A stretch of 17,666 nt of DNA from CAZZCU01 sp964652825 (GCA_964652825.1 CAZZCU010000038.1:1-17666), one strand, 5' to 3'; counted from the first letter of the stretch, positions 6,577-14,156 are shown. A program made the numbers and translations. The notes: a model not told the origin generated them from the letters alone.

Positions 6577-8007
6577 ATGGCGGGTTTATTCCATACTCTG
6601 AATATGGGCGCCGAGTCTTTGCATGCCAATCGGCAGGGCGTGGACACGGCAGGGCATAACATTGCCAATGCTCAGGTTGAGGGTTATTCCCGCCAACGTG
6701 TCAATATCGAAGGGCGTACACCGCTTGAGGTTCGCGGCCTGATCATCGGTAACGGTGTTTTCGCGAAAAATATTACGCGCGCTCACGATAAGTTCCTTGA
6801 AAAACAACTGAACCTGAGTCAGCAAAGCATCGGTCGCAGCTCGGCTTTGCATGAGAATTTGAAAACCCTCGAAGAGGTTTTCAGTCCCGCGCTCGGTGCG
6901 CAGGTCTCGGACGAGATGTCGAAATTCTTTAATTCGATGCAGGATCTTTCCAGCTTCCCGGATGAAATGCCCGTGCGTACCGCGGTTCGTGAGTCGGCGC
7001 AGGATTTGATCATGGCATTTAAGCGGGTGGATGATGGTCTGCGCCGTGTTCAGGGCGATATCAATATCAAGATTCAGGGCGAAGCCGAGGAGATGACGGC
7101 GATTCTTAGGCAGGTCGCGACTTTGAATGCCGATATTTCCAGCATGGAAGGCGGCGATCATCGCTCGGCAAACGATCTACGCGACTCGCGTGATCGTCTC
7201 GTGCGCGATTTAAGCAAGCGTATCGATATTCATTATTACGAAGATCAGTATGGCATGATGTGTGTGCGGGGTCCGCAGGATACGATACTGGTCGATGGCA
7301 AGCGTCCGTCGAGTTTTTATGTGACGGCTCAGGGTGGTCGCCCTGGGCGCGGCTTTAATGAGTTGGTGTTGGTTGACTCAGAAGGTGGCAACCTGCGGAC
7401 GATGTCGGATAAAGTCCGCGGCGGCAAAGTCCAGGCGCTGTTTGAAGTCCGCGACAACGTGATTGAGGGAATGCTGGATAAGAACAACGAGCTGGCGGCG
7501 AGCTTTATCGAAAATGTGAATTCCGTGCATCGCCAAGGCTATGGCTTGAAGGAATTCGGCGAGCACGTCGGTCGCAATTTCTTCGCACCCGCGGGTGATC
7601 AGGATTTTACTGTGCGCAATATGCGTCTGGATGATGCGGTTGCGGAATCTATCGATGCGATCGCCGCAGCAAGCAGCCCCTCGGCGCCCGGTGATAATGT
7701 GATCGCTAATCAGTTGAGTACTTTGAAAGACACTAAATTTCTCTCAAATGGCAAAGCGACTTTTAACGAATTTTATTCTGACTATATCGGTATGCTTGGT
7801 CTGAATACCGTCCGTGCTGACAATCAAAAACAGGCGGATGAAATTCTGCATGGTGATTTGGTGACGCGCCGTGAAGGCGTCGCCGGCGTGTCGCTCGACG
7901 AAGAGGCGGTGAATATCCTCAAGTGGCAGGCAGCGTTTACCGCGTCGTCCAAGGTAATTACAACGACCGATGAAATGATCGAGACAGTTCTAAGTCTGAA
8001 ACGTTAA
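6577..8007 (+). CDS. flgK: Hook-associated protein 1 FlgK
   Basis: FlgK forms the first ring of the junction between hook and filament. The 476-residue protein opens with GLFHTLNMGAESLHANRQGV and the rod/hook signature HNIANAQVEGYSRQRVNIE. It closes with the FlgK C-terminal block GVSLDEEAVNILKWQAAFTA and TTDEMIETVLSL. Both terminal heptad regions pair in the assembled coiled-coil core. The middle is a standard-length D1/D2 region, with no large surface insertion. It is exported without a cleaved signal, using FlgN as chaperone. AGGGGA at 6568-6573 lies just before the ATG. Followed 20 bases later by flgL. Confidence 0.96.
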   Translation: MAGLFHTLNMGAESLHANRQGVDTAGHNIANAQVEGYSRQRVNIEGRTPLEVRGLIIGNGVFAKNITRAHDKFLEKQLNLSQQSIGRSSALHENLKTLEEVFSPALGAQVSDEMSKFFNSMQDLSSFPDEMPVRTAVRESAQDLIMAFKRVDDGLRRVQGDINIKIQGEAEEMTAILRQVATLNADISSMEGGDHRSANDLRDSRDRLVRDLSKRIDIHYYEDQYGMMCVRGPQDTILVDGKRPSSFYVTAQGGRPGRGFNELVLVDSEGGNLRTMSDKVRGGKVQALFEVRDNVIEGMLDKNNELAASFIENVNSVHRQGYGLKEFGEHVGRNFFAPAGDQDFTVRNMRLDDAVAESIDAIAAASSPSAPGDNVIANQLSTLKDTKFLSNGKATFNEFYSDYIGMLGLNTVRADNQKQADEILHGDLVTRREGVAGVSLDEEAVNILKWQAAFTASSKVITTTDEMIETVLSLKR

Positions 8008-8027
8008 GTAGTGCGTAAGGTGTACTG

Positions 8028-8927
8028 GTGAGAGTGTCCGAAAGACAACGCTATGATACGACGACCACGCGGGTCGAGACTGCTAAAGGCACGAATGCGC
8101 AGCAGCTCGAAATAATGGCGTCGCAAAAGCGCATTAATCATCTTTCCGATGATCCGATTGGCGCCGGACAGGCAGTGCGGACGCGCAATCGGGTTGGCAA
8201 TATTAGGCAGTATCAAAAGAATATTGAGTTCTCGAAGGGGTTCCTGGAGCGGTCCGAGGCGGCCATCAGCTCCATGCAGGATAACCTCATCCGTGCTAAA
8301 GAACTGGCCGTCAATCTATCCAACAGCACCAACGATGCCGATGCTCGCCGGAGTGCGGCCAATGAAATTAAGCAGATCATGGAGGAAATGGTCTCGCTGG
8401 GTAATACGACGTATGCCAATCGCTATGTTTTCTCGGGATTCCGCAGCCAAACGCCAGCACTGAGCAGTGATGGTCACTACCTGGGGGATGATGGGGCGGT
8501 CTACCTGCAGCTGGATTCCAACGATTTTCGGCAGGTGAATCTGAATGCGCGCGGTTTGTTCGAGGCTTCGCCGGAGGAACAACAGCAGCGCCATTTTAAT
8601 ATGATGGACTGCTTGCAGGTGTTGCACGACGGGCTGACCGGCAACCATATCGATAATATCCTGACGGCGATGGATGAGCTGGACTATCAAATGCAGAAGG
8701 TGACCAGCCACCAGGCGACGCTGGGCGCGATCCAAAACGGCTTGAGTAGCTCTTTGAAGCGGCTGGAACTCGACGAGGAGCTGTTTATGTCAGATTTATC
8801 GCGTATCGAAGACGCCGATATTTTCAAAGTCACTTCGGATTTCAAGCGGACGGAGGCGGTTTTGCAGAGCACTTTGCTGGCGTCTAATAAGCTGTTGCAG
8901 CCGTCTTTGCTTAATTTTATGCAATAA
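8028..8927 (+). CDS. flgL: Hook-associated protein 3 FlgL
   Basis: FlgL is the second junction ring, to which the flagellin filament attaches; it is related to flagellin at both ends. The 299-residue protein starts MRVSERQRYDTTTTRVETAK and has the conserved KRINHLSDDPIGAGQAVRTR and QDNLIRAKELAVNLSNSTN. It also has the FlgL hallmark YVFSGFRSQTPAL. The C-terminal helix is SDFKRTEAVLQSTLLASNKL. The GTG start at 8028 matches the family beginning (MRV-) and has AAGG at 8017-8020; a GTG at 8034 is an alternative. It is the last structural gene before the regulators csrA and fliW. Confidence 0.95.
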   Translation: MRVSERQRYDTTTTRVETAKGTNAQQLEIMASQKRINHLSDDPIGAGQAVRTRNRVGNIRQYQKNIEFSKGFLERSEAAISSMQDNLIRAKELAVNLSNSTNDADARRSAANEIKQIMEEMVSLGNTTYANRYVFSGFRSQTPALSSDGHYLGDDGAVYLQLDSNDFRQVNLNARGLFEASPEEQQQRHFNMMDCLQVLHDGLTGNHIDNILTAMDELDYQMQKVTSHQATLGAIQNGLSSSLKRLELDEELFMSDLSRIEDADIFKVTSDFKRTEAVLQSTLLASNKLLQPSLLNFMQ

Positions 8928-8972
8928 GTTAGGCAACTTGCGTTGTCCGGCTAAGTGGTGGATAATTTAGGT

Positions 8973-8995
8973 AATCAATCAAAGTATTGATTTTT
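8973..8995 (+). terminator. Weak AT-rich hairpin with T-run between flgL and csrA
   Basis: AATCAAT (8973-8979) pairs with ATTGATT (8986-8992) around a six-base loop, and a short run of T follows (to 8995). The stem has few GC pairs, so termination would be partial. It could lower read-through from flgL into csrA or act as a leader structure for csrA. Confidence 0.3.
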
Positions 8996-9027
8996 GGGTG
9001 TTGCCCGGCGCCAAGGAGGGTTCTGGG

Positions 9028-9318
9028 GTGTTAGTACTAACGCGGAAAGTCGGCGAAGGAATCGCGATTGGCGACGATGTGAAAATCGTTGTCATGCAGA
9101 TTAAAGGTAAACAGGTCCGACTGGGTATTAAAGCCAGTCCGACGACCATTGTGCATCGCGAAGAGATCTATCAACGGATTCAAGATGAGAACCGGCGTGC
9201 GGCTCAGTCACCTGTAGGCGATCTGGCCGAAGTCGGAGGGCTGCTCAAGGACGAGGGCGACAAGCCTCGCTCGACCCCGTTCCGGCGGCAGGTCCGCCCC
9301 AAACCAGACGACGAGTGA
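9028..9318 (+). CDS. csrA: Carbon storage / translational regulator CsrA
   Basis: CsrA is a homodimeric RNA-binding protein that blocks ribosome sites containing GGA; in flagellated bacteria with FliW it restrains flagellin translation. The start is the GTG at 9028, giving the family opening MLVLTRKVGEGI; a GTG at 8998 would add ten foreign residues. AAGGAGGG at 9013-9020 fixes this start. RNA-contact residues Leu4 and Arg44 (VHREEIYQRI) are present. At 96 residues it is longer than the 61-residue enterobacterial form; about 35 extra C-terminal residues follow the core. FliW is known to bind the C-terminal extension of longer CsrA proteins, which fits the fliW gene next door. Its own leader has GGA at 8960-8962 and in the ribosome site, so autoregulation is plausible. 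Confidence 0.95.
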   Translation: MLVLTRKVGEGIAIGDDVKIVVMQIKGKQVRLGIKASPTTIVHREEIYQRIQDENRRAAQSPVGDLAEVGGLLKDEGDKPRSTPFRRQVRPKPDDE

Positions 9319-9426
9319 TAGGTCTCTATATATAGTTGCGGCAAGACATTAGAATACGGTACACTTATACCTTAGATGCACCGCAGATTGGTTAGAGCTG
9401 TTTCAGTCACTGAGTGTTGTCGTAAG

Positions 9427-9434
9427 ACCGATAA
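9427..9434 (+). promoter_or_regulatory. Sigma-28-like -10 element before fliW
   Basis: ACCGATAA matches seven of eight bases of the sigma-28 (FliA) -10 box GCCGATAA and lies 48 bases before the fliW start. No convincing TAAA-type -35 is found 11-15 bases upstream (the stretch reads CACTGAGT at 11-base spacing), so a functional promoter is doubtful. If real it would add late-class expression of the CsrA antagonist. Confidence 0.25.
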
Positions 9435-9481
9435 GTTTTCACCTCAGACGCTGCGACGTGCCGTTATTGGAGGATAGGGCC

Positions 9482-10027
9482 TTGATCAAGGTTGCTACAT
9501 CGCGATTTGGCGAGATCGAAGTTAAAGATGCAGATGTGATCGAGCTTCCTGCTGGTCTCATCGGATTCCCAGAGCTCAAGCGCTATGTCTTGCTTGATCA
9601 CGACAAGGAATCTCCCTTCAAATGGCTGCAGTCGCTTGACGATGGTGCTATCGCCTTCGTCTTGATCAATCCGCTGCTCTTCAAGCCGGATTACACGGTG
9701 GAAGTGACCGAGGCTGAAGTCTCCGACCTCACCATCGAAGCAGAAGAAGATGCCGTGATCTCCGTGATCATCACCATGCCAAGCAATCCACAAAATATGA
9801 CCGCTAACCTGAAAGCGCCTCTAGTTTTCAATTTGAAAAACCGCAAGGGCAAACAGGTTATCTTGAATAACCCGGCTTACACAACGCGTCATAACATCAT
9901 GGAAGAAGTTAAGAAGCGTGCTGTTACCGCTGAAGGTGACGCAGTGAAGCAGGTTGTTGAGCAAGCCAAAGAGGCACAGGAAGTTGCGGCGGTTGGCAAA
10001 GCTGAAAGCGGAACCGGAACGAAGTAA
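9482..10027 (+). CDS. fliW: Flagellar assembly factor FliW
   Basis: FliW binds flagellin, and when flagellin is exported the freed FliW binds CsrA and lifts its repression. The TTG at 9482 is chosen as start: it gives MIKVATSRFGEIEVKDADVI, the normal family opening, and GGAGG at 9469-9473 is eight bases upstream. The GTG at 9458 lies before the ribosome site and would add residues not seen in FliW. The 181-residue product continues with ELPAGLIGFPELKRYVLLDH and the conserved FKWLQSLDDGAIAFVLINP, then NLKAPLVFN. It has an unusually long polar C-terminal tail (about 30 residues, VEQAKEAQEVAAVGK...). The gene is 163 bases from csrA and ends in a strong terminator. Confidence 0.93.
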   Translation: MIKVATSRFGEIEVKDADVIELPAGLIGFPELKRYVLLDHDKESPFKWLQSLDDGAIAFVLINPLLFKPDYTVEVTEAEVSDLTIEAEEDAVISVIITMPSNPQNMTANLKAPLVFNLKNRKGKQVILNNPAYTTRHNIMEEVKKRAVTAEGDAVKQVVEQAKEAQEVAAVGKAESGTGTK

Positions 10028-10050
10028 AGACAAGATATTGCAAAATCATA

Positions 10051-10079
10051 AAGGCCTCCTGATCAGGGGGCCTTTTTTA
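10051..10079 (+). terminator. Strong intrinsic terminator of the flagellar operon
   Basis: AAGGCCTCCTGA (10051-10062) and TCAGGGGGCCTT (10063-10074) are nearly perfect complements (one G-U pair) and are followed by TTTTTT at 10073-10078. The stem closes around a small loop. It lies 23 bases after the fliW stop. The same DNA encodes the last residues and stop codon of the convergent glycosyltransferase on the other strand. Read on the minus strand the hairpin is followed only by TATGATTTT, so termination in that direction would be weaker. Confidence 0.9.
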
Positions 10080-11202
10080 TTTTTACATAAGCTGCCAAGG
10101 TTTCTTTGGCTTGGTTTTCCCAAGTAAGTTGTTCAGCGATTTGTAGAGCATTTTCCCCAAGACGTTGACGTAGCGATTCGTCTTTTAAGGCATTTATTGC
10201 ATCGTCTATTTCTGAAATAGAATCGTACCGCGATAAAAGTAGAGCATTTTTATTGTGGGTCAGAAGTTCAGCGGCTCCAGCGCTTTGCGTGGTAATAATC
10301 GGCAAACCAAAAGCCATAGCCTCCAAAATAGCGAGACCAAACGGCTCATATTGGGTTGGAAATATAAAAATATCAGCAGCGTTGTAGTATTTTTCGATTT
10401 TGTTTGTCATGCCGACAAAATGAATCCGGTCATGCAATCGTAGCGTGGTGATCAAGGACCTAAAAGGCGTGGGATCGTCGCGTCCAACAACTAGGAGATG
10501 CATTTGCGGGTGGGCTGCCATTGCTTTGAGTACGTACGATAAACCTTTGCGACGAAATTCGTGGGCAACAAATAAAAGGAGCAAAGTTTCTGTGGGGATG
10601 CCAAGTTTCGCAAGGAGCTCTTGTCGATGGCTTTGGCGATTCTGTTGCGTAAAACTTTTGATGTCGACGCCGTTATAAATCACATCAATGTTGGCGGGGT
10701 TATATCCATAACATTCAATGAGCTCTTGTTTTACTGATTTTGAAACCGCGATGATACGTTGGCAATTATGTTTCCGGTATTGAATCCATTCCGTAAATAT
10801 CGTCAGATAGTGAATAGGATTAGCTAACTTTCGCAACCAGGCAAAAGAAAATTTGGGAGTTTGGCCCAGAGATAAAAAGAACCAATGCTTGTGGACACTA
10901 TGAGCGGTAACAACGTTTTGTCTGAAGCTGGCTGCGCCTTGGGTATGGACGATATCGAAATTTTTATTCCATAAATACAGCCAAGAATTAATAGAGAAGC
11001 TAAAGATGCTCAGAAAACCTGGGTGGCGGATGGCAAAGATTTTTTTTATTTTGATGTCAGAGTCTGGAGTGTCATCGACAAGATTGCTGATGATAGTGAC
11101 GTCATGCTGTTGCGCAAGAAATTTTGCGATCTCCCATGTATAACGCTCTACGCCCCCTGTTTTGCCGATGCGATATGCGACGATAGCGATCTTTAAGCGC
11201 AT
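10063..11202 (-). CDS. Glycosyltransferase, GT4-type (GT-B fold)
   Basis: A 379-residue sugar transferase using a nucleotide-sugar donor, probably on an envelope glycan (LPS core, O-antigen) or another surface acceptor. The N-terminal Rossmann domain has the GT4 acceptor loop (IGKTGGVERYTWEIAKFL), and VIYNGVD lies near the hinge. The C-terminal domain has VGRDD..PF and the donor-site E-x7-E motif in PTQYEPFGLAILEAMAFGLP, followed by GAAELL. No signal or membrane helix is seen. Its start is 12 bases after the upstream aminotransferase stop, so the two are an operon. Five sampled 60-base lines of this gene average about 42% GC, against roughly 50-55% in most sampled lines of neighbouring genes, a hint of recent acquisition. 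The acceptor cannot be read from sequence; a role in flagellin glycosylation is possible only by proximity. Confidence 0.85.
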   Translation of the reverse strand: MRLKIAIVAYRIGKTGGVERYTWEIAKFLAQQHDVTIISNLVDDTPDSDIKIKKIFAIRHPGFLSIFSFSINSWLYLWNKNFDIVHTQGAASFRQNVVTAHSVHKHWFFLSLGQTPKFSFAWLRKLANPIHYLTIFTEWIQYRKHNCQRIIAVSKSVKQELIECYGYNPANIDVIYNGVDIKSFTQQNRQSHRQELLAKLGIPTETLLLLFVAHEFRRKGLSYVLKAMAAHPQMHLLVVGRDDPTPFRSLITTLRLHDRIHFVGMTNKIEKYYNAADIFIFPTQYEPFGLAILEAMAFGLPIITTQSAGAAELLTHNKNALLLSRYDSISEIDDAINALKDESLRQRLGENALQIAEQLTWENQAKETLAAYVKIKKAP

Positions 11203-11214
11203 AGTGTCCTGTTG

Positions 11215-12114
11215 CTACAAAATTTTTCCGCTATTCCAATCGACGCGATAACCAAGCCGCATTTCGACATAGCTAAGATACAAACGTTCGATGTGGCGAT
11301 AGACGCTGTTGGGACGCATTGTGTGCAGCGTGTGTTGATCAATTTTCTTGAGCGGCACGAGGCCGCGTACGGTTGAGCAAATGAAGGCTTCGTCAAAGCG
11401 GGGGATTTCATCGGCATAGATGACGCGTTCGGTGACCGGAATGCGCGCTGCATTTAACAATTCCATAAGAGTTGCGCGCGTGATGCCAAGCAGCAAGCCG
11501 CTGGTTGCTGGTGGTGTGGCAATCTCAACGCTGTCACCGTCGCGACCGATCAAGAATAGATTGGCTGCGGTGGATTCGGTTAATTCGCCGTCGGCGTTGC
11601 TCCAGATGATTTCCTGAAAACCTTCTTTGGCGGCCTGGCGTAGAGCGACGATGCTGCGCAGATAATTGCTGGTCTTGGGGGCGGCGCCCCGCAAGGTGTA
11701 GGGAAGGGAGCGTCGTTTTGCGCTTACGCCTTCGCTATAAGTGGAGATTGTTTCCGCTATTGCCGGGAAGCAAAAAATAATTTTCTGCGGCGGCTGCTCT
11801 TCGGGGGTTTTTAGCCCCAAGCCGAGACCGCGCGTAACGACGAGGCGGATGTTCTTCTTTTCGCACGCCAGTTGTTCACAAAGACCGGTGATTTCAAAGC
11901 TCAGCTCTTTGTTGCTCCAGGGTATGTCGAGCTCGATTTCCTCGGCCGAGCGTCGCAAGCGTTCCAGGTGTGGCTCGACATCGAGCACCTGATTTTGGAA
12001 TCCCACCAGGGTCTCAAAGACGCTATCGCCAAACAAAAATCCGCGATCCAGGGCCGGGATACTCGCCTTGTCAGGCGCTTCCACCAAGCCGTTCACGGAT
12101 ATCAGGCCTTCCAT
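11215..12114 (-). CDS. Class IV aminotransferase family PLP enzyme (IlvE / D-amino-acid aminotransferase / ADC lyase type)
   Basis: A PLP fold-type IV enzyme of 299 residues. It has the N-terminal SIPALDRGFLFGDSVFETLV with the family DRGFxFGD..FE pattern. The expected Schiff-base lysine is at Lys147 (APKTSNYLRSIVALRQA). The cofactor-nitrogen glutamate is at Glu180 in GELTESTAANLFL, and PPATSGLLLGITRATLMELL follows. The three usual functions are branched-chain aminotransferase, D-amino acid aminotransferase and aminodeoxychorismate lyase (PabC). The motif ES-TAANLF and the absence of the branched-chain KAGGNYL form do not decide among them, so no symbol is given. AGGA lies about eight bases before the ATG. 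It is first in a two-gene operon with the glycosyltransferase, with no obvious metabolic link, and diverges from rimO. Confidence 0.85.
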   Translation of the reverse strand: MEGLISVNGLVEAPDKASIPALDRGFLFGDSVFETLVGFQNQVLDVEPHLERLRRSAEEIELDIPWSNKELSFEITGLCEQLACEKKNIRLVVTRGLGLGLKTPEEQPPQKIIFCFPAIAETISTYSEGVSAKRRSLPYTLRGAAPKTSNYLRSIVALRQAAKEGFQEIIWSNADGELTESTAANLFLIGRDGDSVEIATPPATSGLLLGITRATLMELLNAARIPVTERVIYADEIPRFDEAFICSTVRGLVPLKKIDQHTLHTMRPNSVYRHIERLYLSYVEMRLGYRVDWNSGKIL

Positions 12115-12269
12115 ATGTTATCCTATCCGGTTGATATGACTCGAAGATCTTAGCACGACAAATCAATCTAGGTCCGCCCAATAATAAGACTGGCTTTGGT
12201 GAGCCTGGTTTGCTATTTAAAGGCACTTTTTTTGCCCCGAAAACACCGTCCTAATAAAGAGAGAATTGG

Positions 12270-13637
12270 GTGCATTTAGAATCACAAACCACCGCTACGC
12301 CAGTTAGTCGCAAAGTCCATTTAGTGTCTTTGGGCTGTGCGCGCAATCGGGTCGATTCCGAGGTTATGCTGGGCCGGCTAATGGGTGATGGCTGGGCAGT
12401 GACGCAGGTTCAGGAAGAGGCGGATGCTATCGTCGTTAATACCTGTGGTTTTATCAATTCCGCCAAAGAAGAAAGCATTGATACCATTCTCAAGGCCGCG
12501 GCTTTGAAAGACCAAAACCCCGATATGAAGTTGATCGTTACGGGTTGTCTGACGCAGCGCTACAAGACGCAGCTCGCCAAGGGTCTGCCGGAAGTCGATT
12601 TGTTTATCGGCACGGATGAGTTTACGCGCATTGCGGAGTTGCTGCGTGATCCCCCCAAGAAGGGTACGGTTCTCGCCAAGCGCACGCATTATTTATATTC
12701 GGGCGAGTTGCCCAAGATCAACACGCTTGCCAAACATTCGGCGTATGTAAAAGTTGCCGAAGGCTGCCAGCATAACTGTGCGTTCTGCATTATTCCGGCG
12801 ATTCGTGGCAAATTGCGCTCGCGGCCGGTAGAAAATGTGGTCAAGGAAGTCGAAACTTTGGTGGCGCAGGGCGTTCTGGAAATCAATTTGATTGCCCAGG
12901 ATTTAGCCGCTTACGGCCGCGATCTGAAAACCACTGACTTGCTGGCTTTACTCAAAGCCTTGGTAGCGATTCCAGGACTGCGATGGTTGCGTTTGCTCTA
13001 CGTCTATCCGGAAAATATCAGCGATGAGTTCTTGGCGTTTTTCGCTAACGAGCCCAAAATCGTCAAGTATCTCGATATCCCTGTACAGCATGCGAGCGAT
13101 GATATTTTGCGGCGCATGAATCGCAACGTCACCCGCGCTGATCTGCGGCGGATTTTTGCCAAAGTTCGTGAGCGCATTCCTGAGCTTGCGATCCGTACAT
13201 CGGTGATGGTTGGTTTCCCGGGCGAGACAGAGCAGGATGTTCAAGAGCTGCTTGATTTTGTCGCGGAGCAGAAGTTTGCGCATCTTGGTTGCTTCTCTTA
13301 TTCGCAAGAAGAAGGCACGGTTGCCGGACGTATGCCGGATCAAGTCGATGATGCTGTAAAAGCAGCGCGTCTTGATCAAGTAATGAGTTTGCAGAAAGAT
13401 GTATCGCGCGCCGCCTTGAAGGCTTGGGTCGGCAAAACGATTCCGGTGTTAGTCGAAGGTCCTGCTAAAGATAACCCCGAGCTGTGGAGTGGTCGCCTCT
13501 CCGTGCAGGCGCCGGAAGTCGATGGCGTTGTTTATATCAATAAAGGATCAGTCGCTGCCGGGCGCATTCAATTGGTTTCGATCACCGATTCCTTTGAATA
13601 CGATTTGGTGGGCGAAGTCGTCGGCGATTTGCATTAA
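12270..13637 (+). CDS. rimO: Ribosomal protein S12 methylthiotransferase RimO
   Basis: A radical-SAM enzyme that adds a methylthio group to the conserved aspartate of ribosomal protein S12, using two iron-sulfur clusters. The N-terminal MTTase domain shows its cluster cysteines at Cys23 (VSLGCARNRVDSEVML), Cys59 (VNTCGFI) and Cys93 (VTGCLTQRY). The radical-SAM motif CxxxCxxC is at Cys166, Cys170 and Cys173 (CQHNCAFC). A TRAM domain ends the 455-residue protein (GKTIPVLVEGPA...). The SLGCARNRVDSE form and the absence of MiaB-type signatures favour RimO over MiaB. The start is GTG 12270; the ribosome site AAGAGAG is only fair. It converges with the next gene, separated by 12 bases, with no terminator visible. 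Confidence 0.96.
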   Translation: MHLESQTTATPVSRKVHLVSLGCARNRVDSEVMLGRLMGDGWAVTQVQEEADAIVVNTCGFINSAKEESIDTILKAAALKDQNPDMKLIVTGCLTQRYKTQLAKGLPEVDLFIGTDEFTRIAELLRDPPKKGTVLAKRTHYLYSGELPKINTLAKHSAYVKVAEGCQHNCAFCIIPAIRGKLRSRPVENVVKEVETLVAQGVLEINLIAQDLAAYGRDLKTTDLLALLKALVAIPGLRWLRLLYVYPENISDEFLAFFANEPKIVKYLDIPVQHASDDILRRMNRNVTRADLRRIFAKVRERIPELAIRTSVMVGFPGETEQDVQELLDFVAEQKFAHLGCFSYSQEEGTVAGRMPDQVDDAVKAARLDQVMSLQKDVSRAALKAWVGKTIPVLVEGPAKDNPELWSGRLSVQAPEVDGVVYINKGSVAAGRIQLVSITDSFEYDLVGEVVGDLH

Positions 13638-13649
13638 CTACGTTATCCG

Positions 13650-14069
13650 TTAGAAATTCAGTAAGGTTAAGCCAGCCTCGATTGAGCCAAGGCGCTTCGT
13701 ATCGGTGTTATAAACCGGCCGCACCAAGATCCCGTTTGCGGGAACCCCTGCCAATAGATCTCGGTCTTCACGGATTGTTTCTTCGCCAAGCATGGTTGGC
13801 GCAAAGATAAAATAAGTACCGAGCAGGCTGCCGCCGATAAAACCAAGTGAGGCACCGACGGCGATGTAGCGAAGATGGTTCTCGGGGTTCTTATGAAAGC
13901 TAAGAAACGCGGCTCCCATGGCGGCGCCAAATGCCGTTGCATAACCAGCAGTGGTAAACAGATCCTGAAAGCGTTCCTCGGTGGAGACGGATTGTGCTGT
14001 CGCGTGTTGCGGAGCGATGACCCCAAGCATCAGGATTGAGACGAGAAGGACACGGCAAATTGTTTTCAT
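13650..14069 (-). CDS. Small exported or membrane protein of unknown function
   Basis: Not recognised. The chosen ATG at 14069 has GAGGTGG about eight bases upstream, a much better site than for an upstream start at 14096. It gives 139 residues beginning MKTICRVLLVSILMLGV. Residues about 1-26 form a classical signal peptide with the cleavage motif ATA-QS. The mature part has two glycine/alanine-rich apolar segments (around AGYATAFGAAMGAAFLSF and YIAVGASLGFIGGSLLGTYF), like a glycine-zipper hairpin. A soluble tail of about 50 residues follows, ending in SIEAGLTLLNF. The aromatic C-terminus and GLTLL pattern could fit an outer-membrane strand, but one strand is no evidence. A perfect TATAAT -10 box lies just upstream. 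It converges on rimO and diverges from rho. Confidence 0.75.
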   Translation of the reverse strand: MKTICRVLLVSILMLGVIAPQHATAQSVSTEERFQDLFTTAGYATAFGAAMGAAFLSFHKNPENHLRYIAVGASLGFIGGSLLGTYFIFAPTMLGEETIREDRDLLAGVPANGILVRPVYNTDTKRLGSIEAGLTLLNF

Positions 14070-14104
14070 AAAACCCACCTCGGTTAGGGAGATCATTAAG
14101 TTCT

Positions 14105-14134
14105 ATTATAATTGGTTTCTGTTGACAAAGCGAA
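14105..14134 (-). promoter_or_regulatory. Sigma-70 promoter for the hypothetical gene
   Basis: On the minus strand a perfect -10 (TATAAT, 14105-14110) is preceded after 18 bases by a weak -35 (TTCGCT, 14129-14134). The start would be near 14098, leaving a leader of about 30 bases before the ATG at 14069. It overlaps the opposing rho promoter, whose -35 falls in this spacer, so polymerases at the two sites should exclude each other. Confidence 0.55.
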
Positions 14135-14150
14135 TTGGTTGGCATATCAA
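14122..14150 (+). promoter_or_regulatory. Sigma-70 promoter for rho
   Basis: TTGACA at 14122-14127 is a perfect -35, followed after exactly 17 bases by TATCAA (14145-14150), which matches four of six bases of TATAAT. Transcription would start near 14157 and give rho a leader of about 150 nt. No other convincing plus-strand promoter is seen before rho. Confidence 0.6.
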
Positions 14151-14156
14151 CCGCTT

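Noticed and set aside
8998..9027. Upstream GTG start for csrA
   Set aside because: It precedes the AAGGAGGG ribosome site and adds residues absent from the family; GTG 9028 gives MLVLTRK.
9458..9481. Upstream GTG start for fliW
   Set aside because: The GGAGG ribosome site lies inside this stretch and points to TTG 9482, which matches the FliW N-terminus.
12222..12246. GGCA...TGCC hairpin around a T-run upstream of rimO
   Set aside because: Only four base pairs, and the T-run is in the loop rather than after the stem; too weak to call a terminator.
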